A DNA stretch of 62,048 nucleotides from Cochliopodium minus (taxonomy: Eukaryota; Discosea; Himatismenida; Cochliopodiidae), in the NCBI GenBank assembly GCA_024220525.1, contig JAMYWO010000015.1, positions 244,265 through 306,312 of the forward strand. Direction: 5' to 3'. The position numbers were made by a program, and so were the translations under genes. The notes below the pieces were generated by a model. It worked only from the letters and a program-made list of their open reading frames with translations. It was not told where the DNA came from and searched no databases. Below, one piece after another: positions 9,526-21,477 of this stretch (position 1 is the first letter of the stretch; each line of letters opens with the position of its first letter).

Positions 9526-12500
9526 TCATTTTTTCTTTTTCTGTTTCTTATTCGCCTTTTTATCATTTATACCTTCTTTGATGATCCTTTTCTTGTTCAA
9601 TCTGGAAGATCTCCTTGAACCTCCCTTGTTAGAATCAGATTCATCTTCAAAGATTTCAGGATATTTCTCAACGATATAATTGAGAACCTTTGTATTAACA
9701 TCTGACGAAGCCAAACTGAGCGCAGTTTCTCCTTCCTTGTTCTTTGACAGGACATCCATCTTGATGTTATCTATGATCCAAAAAGTGAGGGGTTGATACT
9801 TTTCTTTGAGAGCCAAATGAAGTATATTATTTCCTTTTTTGTCTTTGGTATCGTGAGGAAGTTTACAAACTAATAAGAATTGAGAATTAATATAAAATAA
9901 GTTTTATCCCATATATTAGAGTTTCCATAAATTAAATCATGTTTGATGAATTAATTGGAAAATTTTTTTTTTTTTGAGAGGATGTTAAGAAATTAAACTC
10001 CGAAATTGAAAATAAGGTAATTTTTTACCATTGGACAAAAACTTAAACAAGTTCACATCTTGGGCTTTGATACACTCCATCAAAACAGTCTGTCCATTCT
10101 CTTTGTTGACTTCATCAAAGTCCATCAAAGAATTTTCAGGGCTTCCTCCATAAATCTTTTCAAGAAAATTAATTCTTGTTTGAGAAACGCTTTCGGCCTT
10201 ATCGTAATAATCTAGACGTGAGATTTTGTTAAGATTTTTAATTATGGGATGATCTATAATGACCGACATGTGGTATACAATACTGTTTCCTTCTTTGTCT
10301 CTTTTAATCTTTTTTTTAGAGAGGCGGAGTTTGTTGATATATTCTTCCGCCAACATGAACAACTGTTTTTGTACCATCAAACTGTAAGGAAATGATTTAA
10401 AAAAAACAAAATTTAAAATACTTTTTCTTACTTTAAAACACTTAATCCAGCTTTGTTTTTTGCTTCAAAGTTAAATTTTTCGTTGTTCAAAACTGCCTTT
10501 ATTTTTTCGAAATAATCTGTCCTAAAAACTTCACCCAAAACTATGTGCAAAAAAGTGGTTCCACTTTTCAAAAGGACAAAAGGATCATCAGCATATTTGA
10601 ATACACTTTTAAGGCAGCTGTATTTGGTGTAAATGTCTATCTTTTCGCTGCAAAGGGATTTTATAATTCTTTCATGTGGAATGAACTCAAAAAGAACGGG
10701 TAAATGTTCTTTGATAGATTTCTTTTTAGCTCGTCTGGACTGAATGTTACTAAAACAATAAAACTCAATTCCATCACCATCTTTGTCAACACTCAAATAA
10801 TTACTGTGCTCCATCAAACAAACTTTTTTGAGGAACTGTGGATCATTGCTTTCGGAGATTCTATGGATCATTGTTTCCTTATTTTTGTTTTCAATTTCCA
10901 TAATCTCTTTGAAAGAAAACTCTTTTATTTGAGCAACCATCCCAAAGAAGCATTCCTCTTTAACAGTTTCGAGACCGCAGTTGATCACACTGATAATTGA
11001 TTTCTGAATAAGAGATTTCTTGTAATTAACATCCTTTTTATCGTCTAAAATATCAAGAATTTTTTTGGATAAATCGAATTTTCCCTCTTTCCAACATTCA
11101 TAAAGAATAGTGTAATCGCCACCCCAAATTGTTCCCAAATCAAAGGGGCTCTTCAGTTTCTGGGAGATGTCTAGCAACTTGCTTGCTTCGAATTGACCCA
11201 GTTTTAACAAACGAGAAATTAGTGGATACTGTTTAAACTCTCCACTTCTGTCATTTAGATCAATATTGAGAGTATTGACAAAAAAAGAGAAATATTTTTC
11301 CACAATATCAAAATTGTATTCTCCTTCCTCAAATTTTTTGATAAACTGATGCACATAGAATGTTTTGCTTTCATCCTGATTTGAAAGAGCATCCAACCTT
11401 TCTAAAATGTGAAGATTTTCAAGTGTGAGCTCGCATTCTTGGATGAATATGCATATGAGATTAACATCTAGTTTGTCCAAGGGAGTTTCTATTTCTTCTT
11501 CTTCTTCGAGTCCTAATTTATTCTTCTTTATGAGAGTGTTCCTCAAGTGTTGGTGTTCAAATCTTTTCTCTAAAATGTAAGTGATTATCTCTAAATCAAA
11601 GCTCATCATAGCATGTTCTAAAACATTATAGGTCACAACTAACTTGCAGTCCTCTACCAGTTGTTTGATAATTTCTATCGGAGATTTTTTTACAGCAACT
11701 TCCAGAACATCATATGTTTCAACAATAGTCTCATAGGAAATAGGTTTTGGATTGAGAGGCATGGAGGTGTCCAATACATGAGAAAAGTTGAGGTTCACAT
11801 CATTTTTCATTTTCATCCAAGCTTCTCTTGAATCTTTCTTCTTGAGAGTAGAAGCTAAAAAATGAGGATCATAATAAGTTATCTCTGTAGGACCATTGTA
11901 GTTTTCGAAAGGTTTCTTCATCCATTCAAATAAATCTTATTAAAAAATTAATAGGATTGTTAACAAAAAAAAATGATGGTGTAGTTTACCGTCTGTCATT
12001 ATTTTTGGGGGGCTCAAATATTTAAATTTTTTGAAAATTTCTAGATTTGTCCTCACTTCTTTCAATTTAGGAAGGTTGGTGATCCATGTTTCAAGATGAT
12101 TTGAATGTTCTCCTTCAACGACATCTCCTTTAATTGATACGATCTCAAGGTTGGTACAACTATCACTCGGGATCTTGTCAAATTTAATTCTATTAAATTT
12201 GATAATATCTAAAACCCTCAAGCTTCCTTTATCATTTCTCAAAATCTTAAAAAAGATAACTTTAAAGTGTAAATGTAAAATTTGGTCTTACTGTTCGTGC
12301 AAGTTTTTGATTGTCAGTTCCCAATACTTCCAATGGTGCAATCCCTTCTGAGAAGGTTAATTTTCTTGGGAAGGATCCATGATTGTAAAACATGAATAAT
12401 CTTCTCAGTGATTTCATCTTCAATATTTGAATGAATCCAAAATCAGATATGTCGTAAATAATCGTGTTAATCAGTACCACTTCTTTCAAGTTGGAAAGTA

Positions 12501-12924
12501 TCCCTCCTTCTTGAATCAATTTGGAGAAATTTGTGTTTATTTTTGTAATTTCGCTTTTGTGGCAACTTTCTGTATATATCAAACTTTTTATAAATTTATC
12601 TTTTGTCATCCAATACCTTTATATATTTTAATTTGCGAAATTTTAAAAATATGAACCCAAAAAATAATTATAAAGGTAAAAAAAAAAATATCCCCTTCAT
12701 ATATATTACCATGATCTTGATACCAAGGCAATATTAAATAGATATTTTGTGCTTGCTACAAATCCTAATACATATTTTTGTAATTGTTTTGGAAGATTAT
12801 TGAAACATGCTTGTTTTTGGTTTTTATCATAAAGATTTTTGGGTTTTTTTATTTCGATGATAATTTCGTCTTTTTTTTTATTGTCAGATTTGATTGATCT
12901 TTTTGTTGTTGATTTTCTTTTCAT
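9526..12924 (-). CDS. F-box, LRR-like and ankyrin-repeat protein (998 residues)
   Basis: Six exons: 12924-12710, 12616-12292, 12245-11990, 11935-10432, 10381-10029 and 9869-9526. Every junction is in phase and the sum is 999 codons. Residues about 40-75 form an F-box (FNNLPKQLQKYVLGF...ALVSRSWYW). Residues about 75-265 show leucine-rich spacing (LRRLFMF, LEVLGTD, LRVLDII). The long remainder has degenerate ankyrin-type units, clearest at the end (KGNNILHLAL, EGETALSLAS). The tail is basic with NLS-like KKxKK clusters. F-box proteins recruit substrates to SCF ubiquitin ligases through Skp1, and the repeats would bind the substrate. The substrate is unknown. Confidence 0.78.
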
Positions 12925-13066
12925 TTTTTAATTTTTAATTTTTATATTTTATTTTTTGAGTTTTGAAATATAAAATCAAAATTTTAAAGGAATAATTTGA
13001 CCTGATTATCAATTTTATTGGAAAGAATTTAATAAAATCTTTTTTTGTTTGCTTAATTCATTAAAA

Positions 13067-13841
13067 TTATTCAGAAAGTTTTTTAAGGCCATTGGACATG
13101 ACTTCAGTCAATGTTTTGACCATTCCTCTAGACTCTTCCAATTTTCCCTATTTCAAAAAAGAGATGGTAAAAAAAAAAAAAATCTTAAAAAAAACAATGA
13201 TTAAATGAGTATAAATTATACCTCAGGAGGATTCCAAGAACCGACCCATTGTAAAAGACTTCCTTCTTCAGTATTTGTAACAGTAATAGAAGCACTATCA
13301 TAATTTATCAGTTAGATATTAACTAACATTAAAAGAGATTTTAATTCAATGCTTACACATAATTTACAACAGGCAATGGTTGCTCGGTGGTGATGGTGTA
13401 AACTGTTTGAGCAAAGTTTGGGGTCTCAACGTATGAAACTGTATTTTTATAATTTAATTAGAATAGTGATTTGGATTTATCAAATATGAATTGATCAATT
13501 CCCGATTTAAATGTATTGTTAAAATAATCATTTATAATTTGGTTATTTGGTTTTAAAAAAAAATATTCAAGAGAATTAGTGAAAGAATTTTATTATTACG
13601 TTGTATTTCGATCAATCCATGATCAAATTTTCTCCATGCTCCAGTCCCTTTCCCATTTGATTCCACAATTTTGAATCCAGCAAAATCTAAGTTTCTATTT
13701 TTTTTTTGAGAGGAAATATTATTCAAATTTGTGACAATCATTTTGTTTTTACCCAAAATTTTGCAAATAATTGGTTGCAATTTCAGTCACTTTTTTTTTA
13801 GAGGTTTGAGAAACAGAAAATCCAAAAGTTTGTTTTGACAT
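13067..13841 (-). CDS. SRPBCC-fold protein (polyketide cyclase/dehydrase-like)
   Basis: Five small exons (13841-13753, 13694-13600, 13438-13357, 13294-13222, 13147-13067) join in phase to 139 residues. The order of elements matches the Polyketide_cyc2/Bet v1-like fold: a GAWRKF strand region, then a QPLPVVNYVASITV strand typical of the family, LLQWVGSWNPPE, and a C-terminal amphipathic helix (MVKTLTEVMSNGLKKL). These proteins have a hydrophobic ligand cavity; the ligand cannot be read from the sequence. It is divergent from the adenylate kinase gene at 14206. Confidence 0.75.
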
Positions 13842-14205
13842 TTTTGTTATAATTTCAATTTTTTTTATTTTTTTCAAAGTTTAACAAAAATAAGTTTGTT
13901 TTCCTCATTGATTGAAAAAAATTAAAGATTTCCAAAACAAGATTCATTAACTTTTAACTTCTCTTTTGAAATTATTTTGTAAAAATCTTCAAATTTTATT
14001 AAAAATTCACTTACTTTTAAAATTAAAATCAATCTTTAAATACTTCAAGAAGTTTGATTAAATTTAACGTAAGAGATCAATCCTCAAATAATTTTGAAAC
14101 CACTTTTTAGTCAAAATTAGAACAAGATAATACATTTGATTGTTTTGGATCAAATTGTTTTAATTTTATAAATAAATAAAAAAAAAAAAAAGGAAAATAC
14201 ACTAA
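13842..14205. promoter_or_regulatory. Divergent intergenic region SRPBCC / adenylate kinase
   Basis: The 364 bases between two divergent starts, AT-rich with a poly-A run just before the adenylate kinase ATG. It must hold both promoters; no specific element was recognised. Confidence 0.4.
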
Positions 14206-15516
14206 ATGGATAATCAACTTAGAACAATTTTTTTGGGACCACCTGTAAGATAATATTAATTTCTTTCAATCCCCAAATAAACAATAAGAAAAAAAATATT
14301 TATTTTTCTTAAATTTTAAAGGGATCTGGAAAGGGAACACAAGCACAAAAAATTAAAGAAAAGTATCCAGTTTGCCATCTTTCATCTGGGTAAACATAAA
14401 AAAATTTAATGGAATAATTATGGATATGAGAAAAATATCAAAAATTATTATTTTTTAACACTAAATATGATCTAAATTTGCAAAATGAATGTTGATTATT
14501 AAAAACTTTATTAATTTGATCTTAATATAGTGACATGTTGAGAGCAGCAGTTAAAGCTGGAACTGAATTGGGAAAGAAAGCAGAAGGAATTATGAAGGTA
14601 AGAAAGAAAAATTATGATCTTATTAATACCTTAAATGCAAGGATTTTGATTAATAAATATAATTTTTTTTATAAACCGTCATTTTTCCTTGCACATTAAA
14701 GAAAATTCAATTTAATTTGAATATTTGTTAAATAGGCTGGTAAACTCGTCCCTAATGAATTGATGGTTGGTCTCATCAAAGAGGCTATTGAAGCACCTGA
14801 ATGTAAAAGTGGTTTTATTCTTGATGGATATCCAAGAACTATTGAACAAGCAGAAACTGTAAAATCAAAATCATTCAATCACCTTTTTAAAAAAAATTTC
14901 AATTTTTTTCAAAAATTTAAATTTATATAGCTCGATGTTATGCTTGAAAATAGTGGTAAATCATTTATTAATAAATAATTATATACTCTTTGAGAATTGA
15001 TCTTATATTTTAGGTTTACAATTCCTATCTTGATAAATCTCATTTATAAAATTATTTATCAAGATATATCATCTCACCTTATCTAATCAAATCCAATAAT
15101 TTTCTTCAATTTCAAAAATATACACTATACTCATTAATTACTTTATCTTTCACTTCATTCTCATATTCTTTTTTTTTACAGGACACAAATTAAACTCTGC
15201 AATCGAATTTGATGTTCCAGACAGCATCGTCTTGGACAGATTGTTGGGAAGACTCCTCCATCAATCCAGTGGAAGAACCTACCACATCATCTTCAACCCA
15301 CCTAAGGTCCCAATGACTGATGATGTCACCGGAGAGCCTTTGATCAAAAGAGATGATGATAAAAGAGAAACCATCGTCAAGAGATTGGAGATTTATCATC
15401 AACAAACTTCTCCTCTTGTTGGTTATTACTCTAAGAAGGGTATCCACACCAAAATCAATGCTTCTTTGGATACTGAGAAATGTTTTGAACAAATCAGAAC
15501 TGCTCTCTTTAAATAA
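14206..15516 (+). CDS. AK2: Adenylate kinase, AK2-like (copy 1, complete)
   Basis: Six exons (14206-14244, 14322-14389, 14531-14597, 14736-14858, 14931-14955, 15182-15516), 218 residues. It has the P-loop GPPGSGKGTQ, the NMP-binding GDMLR, GYPRT, a long LID domain with GRLLH...SGRTYH and FNPPK, and the catalytic IKRDDD (R-x-D-D). It interconverts ATP+AMP and 2 ADP. All catalytic arginines are present. The LID and C-terminus follow AK2, the long isoform found in the mitochondrial intermembrane space or cytosol. A tandem, diverged copy follows 288 bp downstream with identical intron positions and phases. Confidence 0.95.
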
Positions 15517-15804
15517 ATTAAAAATCAAAGTTTAATTATTCCTTAATTTCAGTTGTCTTCTTTTTCATCATCAATCTTTTTGGCGTATCATTAAATATGA
15601 CTTGAAAATATTACTCTTTCACCTATTTTCTCTTTCAAATTTTTTACTTGTTTCTCTTTTTTTTTTGGCTAAATAATTCTTCATCAAATGAATTACTCAT
15701 AAATTCGATATCTGAGCTTAATAAGTCTATCAACAAAGCTGACAATAAAAATTATATTTATTTATAATTTAAATAATTTAAAAAAAAAATAGGAACAAAA
15801 AAAA

Positions 15805-16741
15805 ATGGATAGTAAAAAAAACATGGAACCAAGAGTGATATTCCTTGGACCTCCTGTAAAAAAAACTAAAAATTTTCATGAAATTATGAGATTTAATATT
15901 AATAAAAGGGATCAGGGAAAAGCACACAAGCTCAAAAAATTAAAGAAAAATATCCTGTCTGTCACTTAATTTCTGGGTAAATAAATAAGAGTTACTAGTT
16001 AGATTATTGTCTAAAAAATTAAATTTAAGAGATTTATTGAGATTTGTCGCAAAGACTAAAACTGATTTAGGAAAACAGGTTGATCAACTTTTGAGAGTAA
16101 ACAAGAAAAAACAATTTCTTTCAAAAATTAATTAAAATTTTTGTCAAAAGGAAGGAAAACTAGTTCCAACAGATTTAATGGTTAAAATATTAAAGGATGC
16201 AATTGAAACTCCTGAATGTACAAAAGGTTTTATCATTGATGGATATCCAAGAACCGTTGAACAAGCAATAGTGGTAAAATTTAATCTAAAGAATATTTAT
16301 AAAAATTTCATTTTATACATTTTTTCAATCAGTTGGACAGAATGTTGGAATCAAATGGCAAATAATTTTAATGGATGAAATAATTTTTTTTAATCATTTT
16401 TTAAAAAAGGTTTAAAGTTGACATCTGCCATGGAGTTTAAAGTGTCCGACGAAGAAATTGTTGAAAGAATGGTGGGCAAACTCATTCACTCAAATAGTAG
16501 TAGAACATACAACATCAAATACAACCCACCAAGAGTACCAATGAAAGATGATTTAACAGGAGAATCCCTCCAAAAAAACTCTGAGAAAAAAGAAGTTTTG
16601 ATGGATCGTGTCAACGAATTCAGATTAAATTCTCCTGCACTATTCAATTACTACAAAAACAAGGGGATATACACTAACATCAACGCATCATTAGACCCAA
16701 ACAAGTGTTTTGAACAGATCAAAAGATCCTTGTTTAGATGA
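15805..16741 (+). CDS. Adenylate kinase paralogue with altered active site (copy 2)
   Basis: Six exons (15805-15855, 15909-15976, 16030-16096, 16151-16273, 16333-16357, 16410-16741), 221 residues. Exons 2-5 have exactly the same lengths as in copy 1 (68, 67, 123, 25), so it is a tandem duplicate. The P-loop is GPPGSGKST, and GDLLR and GYPRT are kept. However, the LID arginine of GRLLH is Lys (GKLIH), and the R-x-D-D of copy 1 is replaced (QKNSEK), removing two arginines that contact phosphates in this family. Intron 5 starts with GC (AATG|GCAAAT), where copy 1 has GT. Activity may be reduced or changed; this is inference. Confidence 0.9.
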
Positions 16742-16869
16742 AAAATTAATAAATATATTTTTTAATTATTTTTTTGTTTAAAATTCAATTTTTTTTTAAA
16801 TAATTTATTTATTTGTGGCTTTTATTTTTTGTTTGTTGCAAGAATATTTTATGTGTTATTTTTTTTTTT

Positions 16870-18842
16870 TCAATATTCGAGCATAGGAGTGATGGTTGAA
16901 TACATTTGAGGATTTAAATAGTCCTTCATCTCACCAAGAGTGAGCCATGCATAATCTACAACATCCTTATCATTCAAAATTTCGACTTCTCCCTTAACCC
17001 ATTTAGCAGGTTGGAAAAAAAGCTGCATGAAAAAAAAAAAATTTAAAATTTACCAAATAATTAAATTAATAAAAAAAAAAAAAAATTAAAAAAAAAAAAA
17101 AAATTAAAAATTTACAAAATAATTAAATTAATAAAAAAATTGAAATTTTTTACGAGAGTTCCGTGAACTTTTTCTCCATCAACAACTTCTTGTTTTGCAT
17201 ATTCAAAATGTCCTGTATTAGAATTTTTTTTTTTTTGAAGTATAAATTTTAGAAAAAAGAAAAAAAAAAAAAGAGGTTTTACCACATGGAACATGGCAAA
17301 AAAACCAAGCATCTAATTTTGGAGTGAAAGTTTCTGCCATTACTCTTTTGGCGGACTATTATTTTTTTCAAAAAAAATTAATCTATTAAAACATTTTTAA
17401 AAAAATAATTTTTAAAATTAAGTAAAAATGAAAAAATAAAATTAAAAAATAAAAGAAGGAAATAAAAAATTAAAAGGGAGGAGAAAGAAGGTTTACCATA
17501 CGAATGGTTTCGGGAGCAGCACGAGTAGTCTCAGGGAAAGACCAGGTATTATCCTTGTTCTTGATGAGAAGGTACAAAGGGTCTCTGAGCTTACGCATGG
17601 TGCTCTTTGTGTTTCCGCTGCGATCATCCTCAGTCACGATGTATTTTTCTTTAAGTCTGGCAAATTCTTCGTCTGCGTTTCTTTCTACATTTGTCACACT
17701 TTTACCTTTATAAAAAAATGTTTGGTTAATTTTTGAGTTTTTATTTTTTTTTTCTTTTCTTTTTTTTTTTGAAATAAGATTGATGAAGAACAAAGAAAAT
17801 TGTATGGAATCATTTTCGAGGATTCAAAATGGAATCCCTTTTAGGAGATGAATATAATCAACGTATTCTTTTTGATTATGGTAATTATATGTTTATATCC
17901 AAGATATTCCTTTAATCTTCTATTCAATAAAGAAATATGTTCTATGTATTCTTTGATTGATGATGGATTTGACATGATTATCAATACCATATTCAATATG
18001 AGATTATAAAATTACAATCTCTTATTTTCTTCTTTGATTGAATAATTTATTATCATGATAGGGTTTAAAATTATTGATCTGAAAGATATTATTTATTGAA
18101 AAAAAAATAAGAAACAAAAGTTTATAAGTGTCATCATAGGAGAATATGTTGATTTATATTGATCCTTATTAATTTGAAACTTTAAATATTTTTTTTTTTT
18201 ACCCAATTTCTTTAATTTTGCCTCTCTTTCTTGAGCCCATTGTTCCAAGGTCTTTTTATCAACCAAATTATCATAGGTGAACAAATGATTTCTATCTTTG
18301 TAGTAATAATACTCCTCCTTGTATAGATTTCTATCTATTTCCCATTGCTCCAATTCAGGCGCTACTATAGGGATTCTTTCGATCACAGAAGCCACAGATA
18401 TCTTCCAGAGGAGTCCATCTCTCAAATAGGTAGATTTGGTGGTTCCATTTTCAACAGGTCTATCAGGTTCTATATCTTTTGCTTCATTACTGTTATATGG
18501 TGTGCAATAATTTCTTCCTTTATTTCAATATATAGTGTGGTTAGATAATTAATATCTTGTTGAATGATGGTATTTGATTGAAAGGTTGAATAAAATAGAA
18601 CCATTTAATAAAATTATCAAATAATGTCTTGTATCCATTGTTATATAAATTAAATATTTATTTTGATATGTCAGACTATTGATGAAAGAAACAATATAGG
18701 TTTGTTAGTCAAAAATAAAAGAAATGAATTATATTTTTAAATATTCCAGAATTGTTGATTGATTGATACCTAATTTGACTTCTTTATTGAAAAAGATTGA
18801 TTTGAAAAAGATATTGTTTTTCTTCTTGGTGAATAACTTCAT
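16870..18842 (-). CDS. MRPL46: Mitochondrial large-subunit ribosomal protein mL46 (Nudix fold)
   Basis: Six exons (18842-18770, 18517-18203, 17705-17497, 17355-17283, 17212-17154, 17022-16870), 293 residues, all phases consistent. The first exon is basic and hydrophobic with no acidic residue for 19 residues, a mitochondrial presequence. Family features are WKISVASVIERIPIVAPEL near the N-terminus, the LYLLIK...WSFPE strand, the signature HVPCGHFEY, and the C-terminal LTLGEMKDYLNPQMY. mL46 is a non-catalytic Nudix-fold protein of the mitoribosome central region. Its presence implies mitochondrial translation. Exon 3 begins with GT right after the acceptor AG. Divergent from 18927. Confidence 0.9.
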
Positions 18843-18926
18843 TTTTTTTTTAATAATTTTCTTATTTTTAAAGATTAATGATTTTGAATCACAAGATCCT
18901 TATTTTTTTGTAAAGATCAGTTGAGA

Positions 18927-19322
18927 ATGGTTCCACCTTTATGTCCATTGACAAGAAAAAGTAAGTGGTTCTCAGATCAAAACTCATCTTTATTTCTTTG
19001 ATTGGGAATTAAACTTTTTTCTAACATTTTACAAACATTTTGTAGTAAACTTATTAGTTAAAATCAAACGAATAAAAAATGAGTTATACTGAAAAAGGAA
19101 GAAAAACAGATAAATAAAAAAAGTGCTTCTAAGGAAAAGATGATGTTCAAACTATCCGAAAAACAAATTTTGGCTTCCGAAAAAGGAAATGGAAGGGATA
19201 GAAAATCGAAACTAAGCTGCCCAAAAAGATTATCTCGAAAAATTAACAAAGGGAAGCACATAGATCGAGAATGGGAGTTGCAAAATTTTGTTCCACAGCA
19301 TAAACCAACTTTTACCCTTTAA
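18927..19322 (+). CDS. Hypothetical basic protein, two exons
   Basis: ATG at 18927 opens a 34-nt exon (18927-18960) with a clear GTAAGT donor. The best acceptor is at 19083, giving exon 19084-19322 and 90 residues. The protein is very Lys/Arg-rich with a conserved-looking C-terminus (LSRKINKGKHIDREWEL, then a Pro/His-containing tail). I do not recognise it; the charge fits a nuclear or ribosome-biogenesis protein, but that is a guess. It lies 84 bases from the mL46 start (divergent) and ends 20 bases before the TMEM186-like stop (convergent). Other acceptors at 19031-19051 are possible but hit a stop. Confidence 0.5.
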
Positions 19323-19342
19323 TGAATCTTCTTTAAAACATT

Positions 19343-20339
19343 TTATTTTTTTTGAATTGGCATATTAAAATATAAACTATCATTCTCTCCTGATAAATAT
19401 TTCTTCCCTTGCAAAACATTGTTTAAGATTTCTCTGTGAAATATTCTTCCAGAACTCTCCAAATAAACTTTCTTTAAGTCCTTGTTAGTTTCTTTATAGA
19501 AGACAGGCCTCCAAGGTGTGTTTTTCTTTACATCTCTTTGTTCGATCGCTTTGTTATCTTCAAGAAAAGAAGAGACGGGAACCACCACATTTTTAATCCC
19601 TCCATAAAAATTTGCGAAGGACATCTTCACTTTCTCTTCTTTGTAGTCGAGCATTAGTTCTAATACTGTTTTGTTGCTTAACCATCTAAATCCGAATGTT
19701 AATCCTTATTGTTAAATAAAAATAAAATAAGCTAATGGTATCATTGAAAGACTTTTGTTGTGATAAAGATTCAAATAAATACTTTATTTATAATTTATTT
19801 TTAGTGATTTTTTATTTAATATTCAAAATTGATTATGGAAAATGAAATGATTAAGATGATAATAGATTGTTTTTCAATTCCAATCATATATTCTTTTTAC
19901 CAAATGAATAGACCAAACTTGCTCCCAATAACATATATTTAAAATTTTCATCAAAATGCATCCCTGTTGTTAAAATTGCAGGTATGGCCATAACAACACC
20001 AGTTGATTGTGCAAACATAAAAAAATTCAATACTCTATACCTGTATGATTTGCAGTTCAAAATAAGAAAATAATCAAAAAAATCCTTTTACCATTTTAAC
20101 CATGTTGATTTGAACAATAATAGATTTGTATCACTTTGGGGAGAAACTATTTTATTTGTCATTTTTGATGATGAATGGAAATGATGTGATTTAATGTTCA
20201 ATATTTTCTTATTGTTGCATATATAATCATAATTGGGAAATTTTTGAGAGGAATTGTTGAAGATAAGATGAGATGATCTTATTGTTGGGTTTTTGAGAAA
20301 AATATTTTTGTGTGGAAATTTTTTGTTGATAAACTTCAT
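19343..20339 (-). CDS. TMEM186: TMEM186-like mitochondrial membrane protein
   Basis: Three exons (20339-20092, 20040-19901, 19704-19343), 249 residues in frame. The first 60 residues are Lys/Asn/Ser/His-rich with almost no acidic residue, like a mitochondrial transit peptide. Exon 2 gives a hydrophobic segment (GVVMAIPAILTTG), a second short one (MLLGASLVYSFG), and then LTFGFRWLSNKTVLEL. Exon 3 begins the soluble part with ANFYGGIKNVVVPVSSF. The two-membrane-segment plus 'YG..(K/R)..VPV' layout resembles TMEM186, an inner-membrane factor linked to complex I assembly. Related two-pass families (TMEM70, TMEM223) are alternatives. Confidence 0.6.
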
Positions 20340-20465
20340 TTTTTTTTTAATAAATCAAATTTGAACAACTTAGAAGATTTTCAATTAGGATTCACTTGTA
20401 TAAGAATTAATTGTCAATTTGAATTCATTTGAAGTAAATTCAAAGTTTTAAATTAATAAAAAAAA

Positions 20466-21303
20466 ATGCTTAATTATCCATCAGCAGAAAGAAATAAAGA
20501 ACCAATAAGAAAAGGTATTTTTATAAACTCCCTATTCTATGTTTATGAATCTTTTCATTACAAATATTAAAGTATTGGCCAATCATATCCCTCAAAACGA
20601 TAAAGAAACTTTTAAAATATTGGAGTAAGAAAAATTAAAATTGATCCCAAAATTTTATTTATCTCCAAAAATAGAATATCTTCTGGCACAGGTCAACACA
20701 TGATCGAGATCTGCAGGTAAAAAATTAATGAAAAATTTTATTAAAAAATTGGAGATTAATATTGGAACTTATAAAAGTAATTTCGAGAATATCAACTATC
20801 AACCAACAGAGTATGATACCAAAACTTTGCCAAGCATCAAAGAATACATCAAAACCAATTCACATCTGAAGAACATGAACGAACCTGTTTTTTTCGACGT
20901 ATGTGACAACAACGAGAAATATTTTAAGGAAGAATCATTTGATCTTCTTATTAATATTAATATGTAAAAAAAAAAAAAAATTTGATTTTAAACTCAAAAA
21001 ACTTTGTTCTTAAAAAGGATCCATATTGCACCCAAAATATGCATGGAACAATTATTTGTCAAGGCAAACAAATATTTGAAGAGTGGAGGTAATATCTTTC
21101 TTTATGGTCCTTTTGCTATTGATGGGATTATCTCGCCTGAAAGTAACGTTGAATTTGATAAGTCTTTAAAATTGAAAGACCCAGAGTATGGAATAAGAGA
21201 CATCGGAGATATTGAGAAAATAGCATCTAAATTTAACATTTCTTTGACCAAAAAATATAATATGCCCGCAAATAACTATTCCCTAATATTCACCAAAAAA
21301 TAA
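20466..21303 (+). CDS. METTL26: DUF938/METTL26 SAM-dependent methyltransferase
   Basis: Five exons (20466-20514, 20573-20624, 20675-20716, 20778-20963, 21018-21303), 204 residues. The family's start PSAERNKEPI, the SAM-binding loop EISSGTGQHMIE, a YQPTEYD segment, NMIHIAPK, LYGPF near the C-terminal half, DPEYGIRD and the terminal MPANNYSLIF are all present in the expected order. It is a class I methyltransferase of unknown substrate. Exon 4 starts after the acceptor at 20777; reading straight through from 20728 would put a non-homologous stretch in the protein, so that start is rejected. Confidence 0.92.
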
Positions 21304-21477
21304 ATTCTAAACAAAGAGTTTTTTTAATTTAAATTTTAAATTCAGATTTTCCGAGTTAAATTTTAAATTGTTAAGAAATTTTGTTAATCACTGAAAAATA
21401 AATAAATATAAAAAAAAAATTTGAAGAAAAAATTTGAAAAAAAAAGGAATATTCACCCTCTTCATCCCTTTATATAA

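Noticed and set aside
20728-20777. In-frame ATG at 20728 as a METTL26 exon start
   Set aside because: Using the acceptor at 20777 gives the correct phase and matches the family; the 50 bases before it read as intron.
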